The notes beneath the pieces are model-generated. The model was not told the origin of the DNA, searched no databases, and saw only the letters and a list, made by a program, of their open reading frames with translations. The translations under genes were made by a program, and so were the position numbers. From Bretschneidera sinensis (lineage: Eukaryota; Streptophyta; Magnoliopsida; Brassicales; Akaniaceae), in assembly GCA_023935145.1 (NCBI GenBank), contig CM043703.1, positions 25,009,727 through 25,073,726 on the forward strand: a stretch of DNA of 64,000 bases. The letters run 5' to 3'. Shown here piece by piece: positions 9,890-21,857 of this stretch (positions are counted from its first letter, which is position 1; each line of letters opens with the position of its first letter).

Positions 9890-10949
9890 CTTGCACCATT
9901 AAGCCTGGTTAGTCAAAGATGGAATCCTATACTACAAGGGCATATTCTTTTTGGGACTAGATTCCTCCTTGAAGGAAATCTTCTTTGGTGAATGCCACAC
10001 TACTCCCACGGGTACCCATGCTAGCATTGACAGAACATTTGCTAGGCTCTCAGAGAGTTTCCATTGGAAAGGCATGAAGCAAGATGTGATACACTTTATC
10101 TCCCATTTCCCCACATGTCAACAATTAAAGCCATTTAACACTAAAGACTATGGCTTGTTGCAACCACTACCAATCACTGAACAAATATAGGGGGACATTA
10201 CCATGGATTTCATTACACACCTTCCATCCTCCTATGGCTTTATTTCAATCCTGGTCATTATGGATAGACTCAGCAAGTGTTCTTACTTTGCTCCTTTTAA
10301 AACCCATTTCATTATAACCAAAGTAGCCCAGGTTTTCCTAAACAGTATCTTCAAACTTCATGGGATTCCTAAATCCATAATCAGTGAAAGAGATCCCCTT
10401 TTCACCAACCAATTTTGGCAACCCCTCTTCAAACTTCAAGGAACTAACCTTAAAATGAGCACCTCCTACCATCCTCAGAAATTTCAACAGATATTTGGAG
10501 TAGTATCTAAGGGCATTTACTTCTGATTAACCTTAGCTTTGCTTTATTTATTTAGCATGTGCTGAGTATCATTACAACACAAGCTTACACTTCTCCCTTG
10601 GTACATCTCCATTCCAACTAGTCTATGGCAGATTCCCTCCAAATTTGCCTACCTACATTAAAAGGGTCTTCCTCTAATGAAGTTGTGGAATATACACTCT
10701 GACTTACATGAATGATCACTTACTTAAAGCCCAACACATGATGAAGCAAAATGCTCACAAATATAGGACTGAAATGACTTTTTAGGTGGGTGATTGAGTC
10801 CTCCTTAAGCTTAGGCCATATAGGCAACACTCAACTACTTCCAGATCCTCTCACAAGCTCAGTAAGAGATTCTTTAGCCCATCTCAAATTCTAGAAAGAA
10901 TAGGACAAGTGGCCTACAGACTCCAATTACCAATTGATTGCAAACTAAT
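9890..10949 (+). pseudogene. Element B integrase remnant
   Basis: Zinc-binding region 9951-10190 (HTTPTGTHASIDRTFARL, FPTCQQLKPF) is followed by the core 10203-10526 (MDFITHLPSSYGFISILVIM-D, HGIPKSIISERDPLFTNQFW) and, in other frames, the sequence to YRLQLPIDCKL at 10915-10947. The first two catalytic acidic residues (MDFI and ERDPLF) are visible. The region of the third is frameshifted. The reading frame is cut at 10950 by solo LTR J and resumes at 25171. Confidence 0.83.
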
Positions 10950-11406
10950 TGATGTGCAAATTTTAAATGCTCGTAAGTGCACGAATCACAAATAGTATTG
11001 CGATGAGTTTACTATTGAGGTCGATCTCTCAAAGAATTGCAGTGGTTTAAATCCTAAATTACTTTCTTAAAATTACTAAAACAAACTCTGAAATTAAATC
11101 CTAAACACTCCAATTAAAAGATTGGTGAAGAGAAAATTGAAATAAAAACAATTAAGTAAATTAAACAAACAGATTATGAAGAGATAAGTATAATCAATGA
11201 GAACAATTAGGAGTTTTACTTGCTATTCAATCATGAATTGGAACATTTGGTGAATATAAAGAATTAATCAACGTCTAAGATTATTGGTATTTTCGCTAAG
11301 ACTAGAGAATGCCATTGATCGTGTTTATTCTCAATTTATAACTAATTAATTAAATCTCATGGATCGTGTTCATCAATTAATTAGTTAAATTAAGTATAAG
11401 GAAAAC
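10950..11406 (-). repeat. Solo LTR J, left part
   Basis: Reverse complement of the end of the D LTR (47420-47874): starts TGATGTGCAAATTTTAAATG and breaks at 11406, where Copia-1 is inserted. The sequence resumes at 23872. The flank CTAAT (10945-10949) pairs with TTAGT at 25171-25175, each one change from CTAGT. Confidence 0.85.
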
Positions 11407-12269
11407 TGTTGGGAAACCACCTCAAGATGCCCAGGTGGTGATCTTCCAAACACCCAAGTCTAGAATAATTTGTAATGATCAGAATAGAAACAAAAATCAA
11501 AGAAACGAAAGAACACAAGAAGTTTGTTATCGAGGTTCGGCAATATGCCTTTGTCCCCGTGAGCTCCTCCGAGCCTTCTGCACTAAATCAATGAGTTCTT
11601 ACAAGTTACAGCAACTCATCTCCAAGAAACCTCTTGTTCTTGAAGAATGAAAGAAGAGAGAAAAGAAAGTGATAAGGTCTTGAGTTACCCTATAATTTTC
11701 CCTAAGAAAATTCCACTTACAAGTCTCTTGAATCCCCAATCAATACTACTCTCTCTCTAAACAACCAACCTCTCCAATGAGTCTCTATTGTTTTGTGTCT
11801 TTGCACTCTTACAATTGATCTCACTTTCACAAGTTATGTCTTACACATTATGTTGAGATTGAAGCTAGGTGACCCTTTATATAGTGCACCAACTTCTTGA
11901 CCAATCTTGAAGGTCAATCTTCACCCTTAGATCTTGAGGACCAATCAATCATAGCCCCTCATCAATCCTAAGTGATCCTGTGCATTTTGATCATGCCTAA
12001 CGCACCAACTCAAAAGGCTGAAAAAACATGCATCAGTGTGCCTAGCGCCGCACCTTGAAACAGGGCATGCTGCGGCCTGAGCCAGGGCTAATCCATCTCC
12101 ATTCTTCACCTTGCTGGGCCCGCACCTTGGGGAAGTAAGGCTGTGGCACGACCTGATGGCTGAACTTTCTAGAGCTTCTGGAGGCCGTGGTGCCCAAGGT
12201 TGTGCCGCGGCTCAGAGCTTGACCTGATGCTTAATTACACTTGTTTAAACCTTGGACAAAATACCAACA
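11407..12269 (-). repeat. Copia-1 3' LTR
   Basis: 863-bp direct repeat of 23007-23871. TATA on the minus strand near 11884-11877 (ACTATATAAAGGG). A GC-rich stretch with recurring TGCGGC, GCCGCAC and GGCCG words lies upstream of it at about 12037-12225. Confidence 0.9.
11877..12225 (-). promoter_or_regulatory. Copia-1 U3 promoter: TATA box and GC-rich repeat stretch
   Basis: Minus-strand TATATAAAGGGTC follows a GC-rich, CpG-containing region with several imperfect copies of a TGCGGC-type word (GCCGCACCTTG, GCTGCGGCCTGAG, TGTGCCGCGGCTCAG). The same layout occurs in the other Copia-1 LTR (TATA about 23477-23483). Regulatory role inferred. Confidence 0.5.
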
Positions 12270-12281
12270 ATCTCTACCTTT
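12270..12281 (-). other. Copia-1 polypurine tract
   Basis: Minus strand AAAGGTAGAGAT directly before the 3' LTR. The same sequence precedes the Copia-2 3' LTR (54874-54885). Confidence 0.75.
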
Positions 12282-12439
12282 GTCTAAGTGATTAAACCCG
12301 AACCCATTGTGCAGGGAACTCAGTATCCAAACTTAACTTGAGTCACCATATCAACCGACTCCAATCCTAAGAATTCTAAGGCAATGATTGAACTTACTTA
12401 GAGGTAGAACTTTGGTGCCTAAATCTGCAGGGTTTTCTT

Positions 12440-12931
12440 CTGTGGCCACCTTATCCACATGAATGCATCATTTTGTAACATTTTCCCGAATGAAATGGTA
12501 CCGAACATCCATATGCTTTGTCCTCTCATGGAACACCAGATTTTTATACAAGTGCCATGCACTTTGGCTATTCGAAGATACCACCACCTGCTCTTTCAGG
12601 ACCTTCCACTCGTATTGCACCACATAGCCTTCTTTATGGCTTCCGTTGCCACTATGTACTCTGCCCCGGTTATTAAGAGTGCTACCACCGACTGCCATTG
12701 AGCCTTCAAGTACCACTTTATCCTAAGCTAAGGCTTCTTTCTAGGATTACTCATCAACCTGCTGAGAACTCTCATTTCATGAGAAACGTCGGGTCTAGTG
12801 CTGACTATCATGACCATGACTGATCCAACCACACTAGAGTAAGGGACCTTTTCCATTTCTTTCTTCTCCTCATCCATTCCAGGACATTGTTCACTAGAGA
12901 ACTTGAAATGACCAGCAAGGGGAATCTTCAC
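12440..12931 (-). pseudogene. Copia-1 RNase H region remnant
   Basis: Segments at 12931-12728 (PYSSVVGSVMVMIVSTRPDV, MRVLSRLMSNP) and 12716-12468 (WKVLKEQVVVSSNSQSAWHL, HERTKHMDVRYHF) correspond to the end of RT and RNase H of Copia elements. A deletion of about 230-250 bp relative to Copia-2 joins them, removing the block around GLVYEKRGKSICLEGFVDSN. Confidence 0.8.
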
Positions 12932-12992
12932 TGGTTTACCATCTTCTATAGAAAACTCACTAAGAAACCTTCAACCCGTTTCTCTCCCTTTC

Positions 12993-13322
12993 CTAAATTC
13001 TTCTCATCCCAAGGATCTTTTGTGCAAGGCCAAGATCTTTCCTCTCAAACTCCTTACTGAGTTGAGATATCAACCTTTCTATCCTCTCCTTGCTGTTCCC
13101 AACCAACAGGATATCATCGATATAGATGAGGATAATCACCAATTCCTCCACCTTATGTCCAAGTGAGAAGGTTTCTGTGAAATCTATGCCGTCTCTTTGC
13201 GTGAACTCTTTCGTCACAAGCCTAGCCTTGTCTCGGACTTCATCCCCTAGAGAGTTCCCTTCTTTGATCTTGTAAGTGCACTTACAATCCATAACTCTCT
13301 GTTTTCCTGGAATGTGCCCCAA
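12993..13322 (-). pseudogene. Copia-1 reverse transcriptase, internally deleted
   Basis: CTYKIKEGNSLGDEVRDKAR and EFTQRDGIDFTETFS are fused to HKVEELVIILIYIDDILLVG. The YIDD active-site box remains, but about 110 residues between them that Copia-2 still has (including the DVKTSFLHGELDE block) are gone. Not functional. Confidence 0.85.
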
Positions 13323-13648
13323 TTCCCAAAGTTGTTCTCCCTCAAATAATCCATTTCTTCCCCCATAGCTAGCTTCTATCTTGACGAATCTTTATATCCA
13401 ATGGCATCAAAATAAGTTTCTTGTTCACTTATCCCTCCTTCTGTCCAAGGAGCTACTGTATTCGCAGCTGCAAAACCATATCTCAAAGGTGGTTTGACCA
13501 GCGTTATTTCCCAGTCCCTTGTGAGTTGATAGTCATACTGACTTGCTGCATCATCCTCTTCTAGTTCAGCTTCCTCATGAGTGTCCTAAGCTTGGCCTTC
13601 ATGAATGGGCTCTACCTGGTTCGAACCCTCTTGCCATCCTTGCTCTAC

Positions 13649-14971
13649 CTAAACTGAATTTTCATTGATGTTATACTCCACAAATACTGAACTGGTTTGC
13701 TCACTATCCCCTGCAGGGTTAGTTTTCTCCAAGTAGGGAAATAACAATTCATTAAAAATAACATCCCTACTTATTATGAGTTTAAATCCTTTTTGCTCTA
13801 AGGACCACAACCTATACCCCTTAGCTCCTTCCCCATATCCTAGAAGCACACACTTTTTAAACCTTGGGCTAAGCTTATTATCTTTTTGATGTGCATACAC
13901 AGCACACGCAAAAGTCCTAAGGTTGTTCAACTCTGGGGGTTTCCCACTCCACATCTCCTCAGGAGTCTTGAGCTTTAAAGCTCTAGAGGGCAATCTATTA
14001 ACCAAATACACAGCAGTAGACACCACTTCCCCCCAAAAACATTTGGGTAATCCGGATCCTATTAACATGCATCTAACCTTTTTCATAAGGGTCTTATTCA
14101 TCCTCTCAGCAATTTCACTTTGCTGAGGCGTTTTTACAACCGTTCTATGTCTTAGAATGCCATTTAACCTACAGAATTGATCAAGTTCCTCGTTAAAAAT
14201 TTCTAAGCCATTATTGGTTCTTAACACCTTAACTACCCTGTTTGTTTAAGTTTCCTCTAGCTTTTTCCACACCACTAACTTATTCAAAGCATCTGATTTA
14301 TTTCTAATCAAATAAACCCAAACCTTTCTTGAATAATCATCAATTAAAGACAGAAAGTAACAATTACCTTCCCGTGTTGGTGTTCTTGTTGGTCCCCAAA
14401 GATTCGCATGAATATAGTAAAGAATTCCCTTAGACTTGTGCACTTCAGTGTTGAAGTTGACCTGATGTTGCTTCCCAAGAACACAACATTCGCAGAAATC
14501 AAGTTTCTCTACCTTGTCACCACCAAGTAGACTATCTTTGCTAAGAACTTGCAGTGCCTTTTCGTTCATATATTCCAACTAATTGTGCTAAAATACTGCC
14601 TTATCCATCTCAGCCATCAAGTTTGCTGCTTGATCCTTGATTTTTGTCTCTCCGATCATCTCATAGAGACTATCCTTAATTGCTGCTTTGATCACTATCA
14701 AAGATCCCTTAGTTACCTTGATCTTTCCTCCCTCTGCTTTATATGTGTACCCCATGGAATCCAGCTGCCCCAATGCGATCAAATTCCTCCTCAAATTTGG
14801 AAGATACCTCACATTCCGCAGCAGCCTTGTGACTCCATCAAACATCCTCATTTGGATGTCTCCTATACCCCTCACTTGGCAAGAAATATCATTCCCCAAG
14901 AAAACCTTTCCATCATTGATTTCCTTGAAATTCTTGAACCAATCCTTGTGAGGGCACATGTGATAAGTGCT
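13649..14971 (-). pseudogene. Copia-1 protease end and integrase
   Basis: 14959-14588 continues the protease and pre-integrase region (MCPHKDWFKNFKEINDG, LGQLDSMGYTYKAEGGK). 14578-14246 has the Cys-Cys half of the zinc finger (CECCVLGKQH) and the first catalytic Asp (FLSLIDDYSRKVWVYL). 14227-13649 holds TNNGLEIF, TPQQSEIAERMNKTLM and the region to FNELLFPYLEKT. The second catalytic Asp (normally TDNG) is Asn here, and also in Copia-2. Stops separate the pieces. Element C is inserted just upstream at 14972. Confidence 0.87.
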
Positions 14972-16429
14972 TGATTATGCCCAATGTGTAACACGGTAAT
15001 TGTAGCACAACTTTTGGGTGTCGATTCCACGAGGAAACAAGTTAACTACAAGAGAAGATGTAAACCTAAACACGAACGATAAGATCAAATGAGAGAATAT
15101 AAATTTTGATAGTAAAGTAATATAAGAAAATTATGTAAATAGATTGAAAATATGATGGAGAATATAAGGTTCTGGGAATCCTCCCTAGGTTTGTTGCCTT
15201 ATTCCAATCTCAATTTAGTTGTCTTTATCTCGATTAGAAGTTTCACATCCTAAACAAGCAGTCGGCAAATATTTAATCACAACACATATATAAACCCTGA
15301 TGTAATTGCTTATGAAGTACTATTTACTTTCGATTCAAGCTCACACGACCTATCTTATAGGTTTATCAAGAAACGACAATATATCTCTATGACAATATTG
15401 CAGTAATGGAAAAACCTAAAAGATAAATCTACCGGACTTAATCACATCCAAACAACTTGACATAAGAAGAGCTTGACTAAACTTATATGGAGAGGAAGCA
15501 TGCAATCACCGGGTTAAGAAAATCTAAAATAAGAAGAACACACAGTGCAGCTGTCAAATGAACCTGAATTCTTCTTGTTTAAGAAAATAATAAATCATAA
15601 ACAATGTTTAGCAATAAATCCAAATTACAACTGAATTAAGAAAGGAAAATAAGAACAACTACACCTAGGGATTCATCCCTTCGCCTTGCTTGGAGATTAG
15701 TTGGCTATGGGGGAGAGTGTGGCAGCCTCCCTCAAGTTTTCCAGCCTTTTAAATCATTTTCTCTCTTCAACCCTAAGTGATCTATTTATAGTACAAGGGT
15801 CTAAGGGTGTTTTTAGGTTTAATCTATTGCTAAAACCCTAATTAAGTTCAGACTCGGAGATGGGAAAAACATGTGCGTGCTGTGGCATAGGCTGAGGGAT
15901 GCTGCAACACTTGCCTTCCACTTGGTTGGGTAGTTCCTGGGTGCTACGTCATGGGCTGAGGGATGCCGTAGCATAGGCTGATGCTGTTCTGGAGGCCTGA
16001 CTTTTGTCCACTAAAACTGCCATAACTTTCTCTAGAAAAATCATTTTTATGAGCCGTAAAATTCTCCAAAAAATAGACTTTCGGATCTTTCTAAGAATAT
16101 ATGGCTCATCTCCTAGTTATTCTTGCATCAATATAGTTTAATTTGCAAAAATGATTGATTTGTACAGGAAATTCTGGCAATTTAGTGAAACTCCTTTCCA
16201 AATGCTTGTGAACCTTCACTCTGGTGTTCATCGAGTCATTGTGCTTCAAGAAATGATAGTTTTTCTATCTCTTTTGAACTTAAAGTACCTAAAAATGCAT
16301 CAAAATAGATTAATGATCCAAGAATGACACTTTAGAGTTGTTAAGGTATAAAAGTGCAATTCAAACCTAGATCAACCCTAAAATGCTAACAATTAAGTAT
16401 TGTAAAGATGCATTTTATGACTCTCATCA
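14972..16429 (-). repeat. Element C 3' LTR
   Basis: 1458 bp, about 450 bp longer than its partner, which lacks the segment equivalent to about 15435-15890. It holds the TATA region, the U3 repeats and one copy of the 185-bp module (about 15995-16165). Confidence 0.88.
15783..15980 (-). promoter_or_regulatory. Element C U3 promoter: TATA box and GGCTGAGGGATGC repeats
   Basis: Minus-strand CTATAAATAGA at about 15793-15783. Upstream, the plus-strand word GGCTGAGGGATGC recurs 64 bp apart (from 15890 and 15954), with extra GCATAGGCTGATGC at 15970-15985. The partner (5') LTR has lost the TATA part. Confidence 0.55.
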
Positions 16430-18150
16430 TAACCCCCAACTAGCTTATTGCTAGTCCCTAGCAATTCAAGCGAAAAAAAGAGATGAATTCTATGGTGGGA
16501 ATCAAAACAAAGTAAAATAATGTTAGTGTTAAACCAAGAGTAATTCACTTTTGTCTAAAAAATCGCATATAAACCACGGCACATAGAATCATTAAATTTC
16601 AACTAAATCCAAAAGTAATCTAAACATCAATCTTAAAATTGTTATCGACTCTTAACATCCATCTTACCACAATCCATTAGTCTGAACACCCAAATGATTT
16701 TATGCATAATATTCATGAATACAAGTCTTGGCCTCTAAAAACATAACAAATTGTGCGACATCAATCACATAAACAAGCTCCATAGGCTTATTTTTCAAAT
16801 CACTCTCCACTATTGTAGAAAAATCACACCACCTTGGATCAATAGGCCTTTTAATAAGCTTGTAATGTTAGGCTAAGGTAAAGGTTAAAAAAGAACGGAA
16901 AGGATTCACAAGTAAAAGAACTCAATCTCTTAGCTTAAACACAACCACTTTTAAGCACTAGATAACCTTACTTCAATACCCAACTCTTTCAACCACTCTT
17001 TGAGCATTGCTCTTAATAGATCACCATTTTTTTCTTTTCTTCTTCTTTTTTCTTTGCCATAATTCACTTCTTTTTCTGTTTTCTTTTCTATTTTTGGCAA
17101 ATACCCATTCACCTCCTTTTTCATTTTCATTTTCTTTTCTTTTTCCACAACCCCCAACTTATCTTCTTTAATATACTTGGGTTATGGTTTTTATTTTTAT
17201 TTTTATATTTCCATTCTTACTCCTCTTAAGTGCTTATCAACAAATGTGTACAACTAAGTTCTTTTAAAAGAAGGTTAAGGATAAAATATTTTTAGGCTCA
17301 TAAGAGTAAGTAAATGGGTTTTTGAAAGAAATAAGGCTTAAATTCTTTTTCAGGAAAAAGGCTCAAACAGGTGACTAGTGATAGATATAGCAATGGTAAG
17401 TTTGAAAGGCTCAAACGGTTCAAAAATGGCTTATATCATATCCTAAGTAGTGTGCATTCTAGGAATTCACCTCAAGTGATTATCAAATAAGTTCTAGAGC
17501 TTGTTGAGACTGCAAAAATATTCACAAAACAATCACATATAAAACTTCTATAAATGCTTTAGATTAATCATGCAATCTTACCGCAAACTAAAATCTCAAA
17601 CCAAGTTAAGATTGATACTTAAATTATTCTCAAACCGAAGTAAGATTTAACTACTTCTAAACGCTATATGCTATCTCAATTAGGCTCATATCATTGACAT
17701 GTGAAGTAACTCTAAGGCTAACACAAAGCATGTTAAAAACAAACAAAAAGGAAAAAAACACTAAGCAGTTCAAAGAAAAATATGAAAAACAGGAATATGT
17801 TTCCTCTTTTCCTCCACCCCCAACTTAAAATAAGCATTGTCCTCAATGTGAAAGCAAAATTTAAGGAAACTCCCTTTGTAGCCAAAAGTGCACAAAAGCT
17901 GAAAATTGTGCACCACCATTTGAACTGCTTCGTATATTTGTCCCTGAAAAAGAAATACGAAAGTAAAACTGGAAAATAGCAAAATAATAATAATAAACAA
18001 GAAAAACAAAAACAAAAAAATAAAAGGATATATTGTGGGTTGCCTCCCATGAGCGCTAAGTTTTACATCTTCAGCCAGACGCTGCACCACCCTCACTGCT
18101 GGCCTTATTGTGGTGCTGAAGATGAGGCTCCATACTCAGTGGCTTCAGTG
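16430..18150 (-). other. Element C 3' noncoding region
   Basis: No convincing gene. On the minus strand it begins after the protease with the conserved post-pol motif (18033-18076), then an interior purine tract with CATTGAGGACAATG hairpin (17811-17848), long A/G- and T-rich runs, and a terminal purine tract (AGTTGGGGGTTATG, 16430-16443) before the LTR. Short open frames here are low-complexity by-products. Confidence 0.7.
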
Positions 18151-19161
18151 CTAGTATTTTGGCATGGAATACTTAAAGTCCACTGCATGTGGCTTAAGTG
18201 TTTTTGGTGATGCCCATTTACTATCAATAGTAGGGTATTTGATTCCCGCATCCATGTGACTTCTCTCAAGCAACTCCTCAAAGCATGGTTGCCAAGATTT
18301 CTTAATAAAATCTTGTGGCTTATCAAAAATATTAACAACATTAACGGCATGGGGATAAACTGAAGAATTATTTAATTCAAAATTAGGAATGAATTCCGAA
18401 GAGTTAGAATTATCTTTGATGTACTCATCCTCTTCATGTGGCTGCCATGAGACTTGAAAAACATTTACCTCTAGAGTCGTATTTCCAAATGATAATGTCA
18501 TTAGGATATTCCTATAATTAATGAGGGCATTGGCGGTGGCAAGGAATGGTCTTCCAAGTATCAAGGGAATTTTTGACTCCGTGTTTATAGTAGAAACAAT
18601 ATCTAAAACCAAAAAATCAATAGGGTTGTAGAAATTATCAATTTGCAACAAAACATCTTCTACAATACCTCTTGGTTTTTTTTCCGATCTATCCGCTAAT
18701 TGAAGTACCATGGAGGTTGGTTTAATCTCACCTAAACCGAGCTGCAAGTATATGAAGTATGGCATGAGGTTCACACTAGTTCCCAAATCCAGCAATGCTT
18801 GGCCACAAGATTTATTTCCAATTTGGCAAGCCACCGTTGGATAGCCGAAATCTTTATATTTGGGCGGTGTCTTGCTGTTAATTACTGCACTTACTTGCTC
18901 CATTAAGAATGCCATCTTCTTCACATTGTGCCTCCTCTTGAGTGTGCATAGATCCTTGATGATTTTCGCATGGTTGGGGATCTGTTTTATAACATGAAGA
19001 AGAGGGAGGTTAATTTTAACATGTTGAAGTTGTTCAAGAATCTCATCTTTTAATGCTGTATTTATCTCCTTAGGTTTGAGGAGTGCTTGAGGGTAAGGCA
19101 CCCGTGGAGAATAATCATCATGGGCCTCTTGTTCCTTGGGGGCTTTATCCTTGTTGCTCAA
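18151..19161 (-). CDS. Element C aspartic protease region (gag-pro C-terminal frame)
   Basis: A 336-codon open frame. An N-terminal part shared by Athila-type elements (VKINLPLLHVIKQIPNHAK, about residues 48-66) is followed by the active-site region ALLDLGTSVNLMP (about 123-135), the ALGLGE/QLADRS-type flap region (about 147-158), and PLILGRPFLATANALI (about 200-215), the C-terminal retropepsin signature. The D-L-G triad keeps the catalytic Asp. It would cleave gag precursors. Normally it leads into RT; here it ends at a stop and the 3' noncoding region begins. The intact frame contrasts with the broken pol genes nearby. Confidence 0.83.
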   Translation of the reverse strand: MSNKDKAPKEQEAHDDYSPRVPYPQALLKPKEINTALKDEILEQLQHVKINLPLLHVIKQIPNHAKIIKDLCTLKRRHNVKKMAFLMEQVSAVINSKTPPKYKDFGYPTVACQIGNKSCGQALLDLGTSVNLMPYFIYLQLGLGEIKPTSMVLQLADRSEKKPRGIVEDVLLQIDNFYNPIDFLVLDIVSTINTESKIPLILGRPFLATANALINYRNILMTLSFGNTTLEVNVFQVSWQPHEEDEYIKDNSNSSEFIPNFELNNSSVYPHAVNVVNIFDKPQDFIKKSWQPCFEELLERSHMDAGIKYPTIDSKWASPKTLKPHAVDFKYSMPKY

Positions 19162-19289
19162 GTTTGATGGTAGAGTGGCCCATCAATTTTCTTACCGCTA
19201 CGGGTGATTATGGCATTAATCTCTCTAACATTTTGATTTTCAGGTCTGGAGGTTTGTGCCATATGTTGTCCCCTTAGATTAGGTTGTGG

Positions 19290-20689
19290 CTATGAAGGAA
19301 AATGACCTTGCTCTTGAACCGTTAAGAAACTAGTCAACTTGTTGAGTTGGCTCTTTATTACCTTTTGTTCCTCTTTGATCGCTTGTTGTTCCTTTAACAA
19401 CTGTTGATTTATTTTTCCTTGATCTTCCACACTCTTAGCATGTACCTGCATAAATGACTTAAACATATCTTCCAAAGGTAAAGATTGTTGAGGTGCATTA
19501 GATGAGGTTGCTTCCGGTTGCCATTGGGTACTATAGTGTGCAGGGGGTTGCATGTCGGATTTCCAATTGAAATTAGAGTGATTATTCCAACCGGGATTGT
19601 AGGTGTTAGAGTAGGGTGAGTGTGGTTTCCCTAAGGGTATACCTACAACGTTACACTTTTCATTCATCTCAAAATAAACTGGACAATCCTTAGGTAAATG
19701 ATCTACCCCATTACACATGAAATAAGGCTCATAGGACTCTACCCTAGCAATCGGTTCAGGGGCCCTAGCATTTCTGGTTTCTAAGGCTTTAATTTCCTTA
19801 GTTAGGGCCTCTAAACGAGCTTTAAGGCTTTCCTCTTCCTTAAGTTGATAAATTCTAGTGGGTTGATTTCTCCTAGTGCTTTCTATGGCATTTGGTCCTG
19901 TCCAAGTGTGGGATTTTTCTGATAGGTCATCTAGGAAATCTATGGCTTGGTCGGGATCTTTTTGAAGAAAATCCCCATTGCGCATCATTTCTATGAACTG
20001 CCTTTCCCTACTTAGAAGCCCATCATAGAAGTAGCTAACTACCCTCCAACTCTCATACCTATGGTGTGGACAAGAATTTAAAAGGTCATTGAAACATTCC
20101 CAAACTTCATATAAGGTTTCACTCTCTTTTTGTGCAAAGTTTGAGATTTGTCTCTTGAGGTTGTTGGTCTTATGGGTTGGGAAGTGTTTTTGGAAGAAAA
20201 CTCAGCTCATCTCATCCCAACTACCTATAGACCTAGGCCTTAACGAGTACAGCCAAGCCTTGGCTTTTTCTATAAGTGAAAAAGGAAAAAATCTAAGTTG
20301 AAGGTGTCTAACATATCAGCTCTGCCTTGAAAGGTTGCTACTACTTCCTCAAATTCCCTAATATGGATATAAGGGTTTTCATTCTCAAATCCATGGAAGG
20401 TTAGTAGCAATTTGATCATGCCTGGTTTGAAATCAGGTTGTTGAACACTAGGGGGGAACATGATACACGATGGGGTGACTGCTCGGCTAGGATGCAGATA
20501 ATCTTTAAGTATCCTAACAACATTCTCATTAGGGTTTTCAGCCATGTTAACAAGATTTTCTAAATTCTTGGTTGGTTGTACACTAGGGCTTGATTTAGGC
20601 GAGGTTTCACTAACGGACGTGGAAAGAAAGGGTATCTCTAATTCAGGTCCTTTAATGAACCTGCCTCGTGAATCTCTCAGTCTAAGCAT
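19290..20689 (-). pseudogene. Element C gag, one frameshift
   Basis: Starts at ATG 20689 (MLRLRDSRGRFIKG), continues with the Athila-type capsid start (PGMIKLLLTFHGFENENPYI), loses frame near 20285, and resumes to 19988-19290 with AIDFLDDLSEKSHTW, a degenerate zinc knuckle (MCNGVDHLPKDCP, first Cys pair altered), PYSNTYNPGWNNHSNFNW and a coiled-coil-like QQLLKEQQAIKEEQKVIKSQ tail. The missing part between (LFPFSLIEKAKAWL) is in another frame, with an extra stop near 20205. Forms the particle shell in active relatives. Confidence 0.85.
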
Positions 20690-20823
20690 ACATCAACTGA
20701 GTTTAAAAAGTAATAAAAACATAACAAAATAAAAAAAAATCAGAAAATTAAAAATTTAAAGAAAGGAACGATAGTACCATCTCGTCTTAGAGTTTGACAA
20801 TCTTCTTTGTACTTAAGCACGTT

Positions 20824-20841
20824 TCCCTGGCAACGGCGCCA
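20824..20841 (-). other. Element C primer-binding site
   Basis: Minus strand TGGCGCCGTTGCCAGGGA, one change from the perfect complement of the plant tRNA-Asp 3' end. It lies five bases inside the 5' LTR. Confidence 0.85.
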
Positions 20842-20846
20842 AAATT

Positions 20847-21857
20847 TGATTATGCCCAAAGTGTAATGCGGTAGTTATAGCACAGCTTTGGGGTGTCGAT
20901 TCCACGAGGAAACAAGTTAACTACAAGAGAAGATGTAAACTTAAACATGAACGATAAGATCAAGTGAGAGAATCTGAATTTTGATAGTAAAGTAATATAA
21001 GAAAATTGTGTAAATAGATTGAAAATATGATGGAGAAGACAAGGTTCTGGGAATCCTCTATAGGTTTGTTGCCTTATTCCAATCTCAATTCAGTTGTCTT
21101 TATCTCGATTGCAAGTTTCACATCCCAAACAAGCAATTGGAAAATATTCAATCACAATACATATATAAACCCTGATGTAATTGCTTATGAAGTACTCTTT
21201 ACTTTCGATTCAAGCACACACGACCTATCCTATAGGTTTATCAAGAAACGACAATATATCTCTATAACAATATTGCAGTAATGGACAAACCTAAAAGATA
21301 AATCTACCGAACGGCATGGGCTGAGGGATACTGCGGCACTTGCCTTCCACTTGGTTGGGTAGTTCCTGGGTGCTGCGGTATGGGCTGAGGGATGCTGCAG
21401 CATAGGCTGATGCTGTTCTGAAGGCCTGACCTTTGTCTACTAAAACTGCCATAACTTTCTCTAGAAAAATCGTTTTTACAAGCCGTAAAATTCTCCAGAA
21501 AATAGACTTCCGGATATTTCTAAGCATATATGGCTCATCTCCTGGTTCTTCTTGCATCAATACAGTTTAATTTTCAAAAATGATTGTTCTGTACGGGCAA
21601 TTCTGGCAATTTATGAAACTCATTTCCAAGGGCTTGTGAACCTTCACTCCAGTGTTCATCGAGTCATTGTGCTTCAAGCAATGATAGCTTTTCCATCTCT
21701 CTTGAACTTAAAGTATATGAAAATGCATTGAAATAGATCAATGATCCAAGAATGACACTTTAGAGTTGTTAAGGTAGAAAAGTGCAATTCAAACCTAGAT
21801 CAACCCCAAAATGCTAAAAATTAAGTATTGTAAAGATGCATTTTATGACTCTCATCA
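20847..21857 (-). repeat. Element C 5' LTR, promoter-deleted
   Basis: 1011 bp. Aligns with 14972-16429 except for an internal loss at about 21309-21313 that removes the TATA box and upstream flank. The 185-bp module (about 21420-21590) and part of the repeat array remain. Confidence 0.88.

Larger units (their letters stand above)
14972..21857 (-). mobile_element. Element C: gag-protease-only Athila/Tat-like element
   Basis: LTRs 14972-16429 and 20847-21857, both starting TGATTATGCCCAA and ending CTCTCATCA. Flanks are GTGCT (14967-14971) and GTGCA (21858-21862), and the Copia-1 frame resumes across them. A tRNA-Asp primer site (20824-20841) sets minus orientation. Only gag and protease are coded; RT, RNase H and integrase are absent, and the protease end leads directly into the conserved post-pol motif. 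It must have depended on enzymes from a relative. Confidence 0.9.

Noticed and set aside
17733..18096. Hydrophobic, Phe-rich minus-strand frames that could suggest a membrane protein
   Set aside because: They arise from A/T-rich 3' noncoding sequence of element C next to its purine tract; two overlapping frames look equally hydrophobic.
20824..20841. tRNA-Asp-like sequence as a tRNA gene
   Set aside because: Only the 18 bases complementary to the tRNA 3' end are present, at LTR borders; no cloverleaf. These are primer-binding sites.
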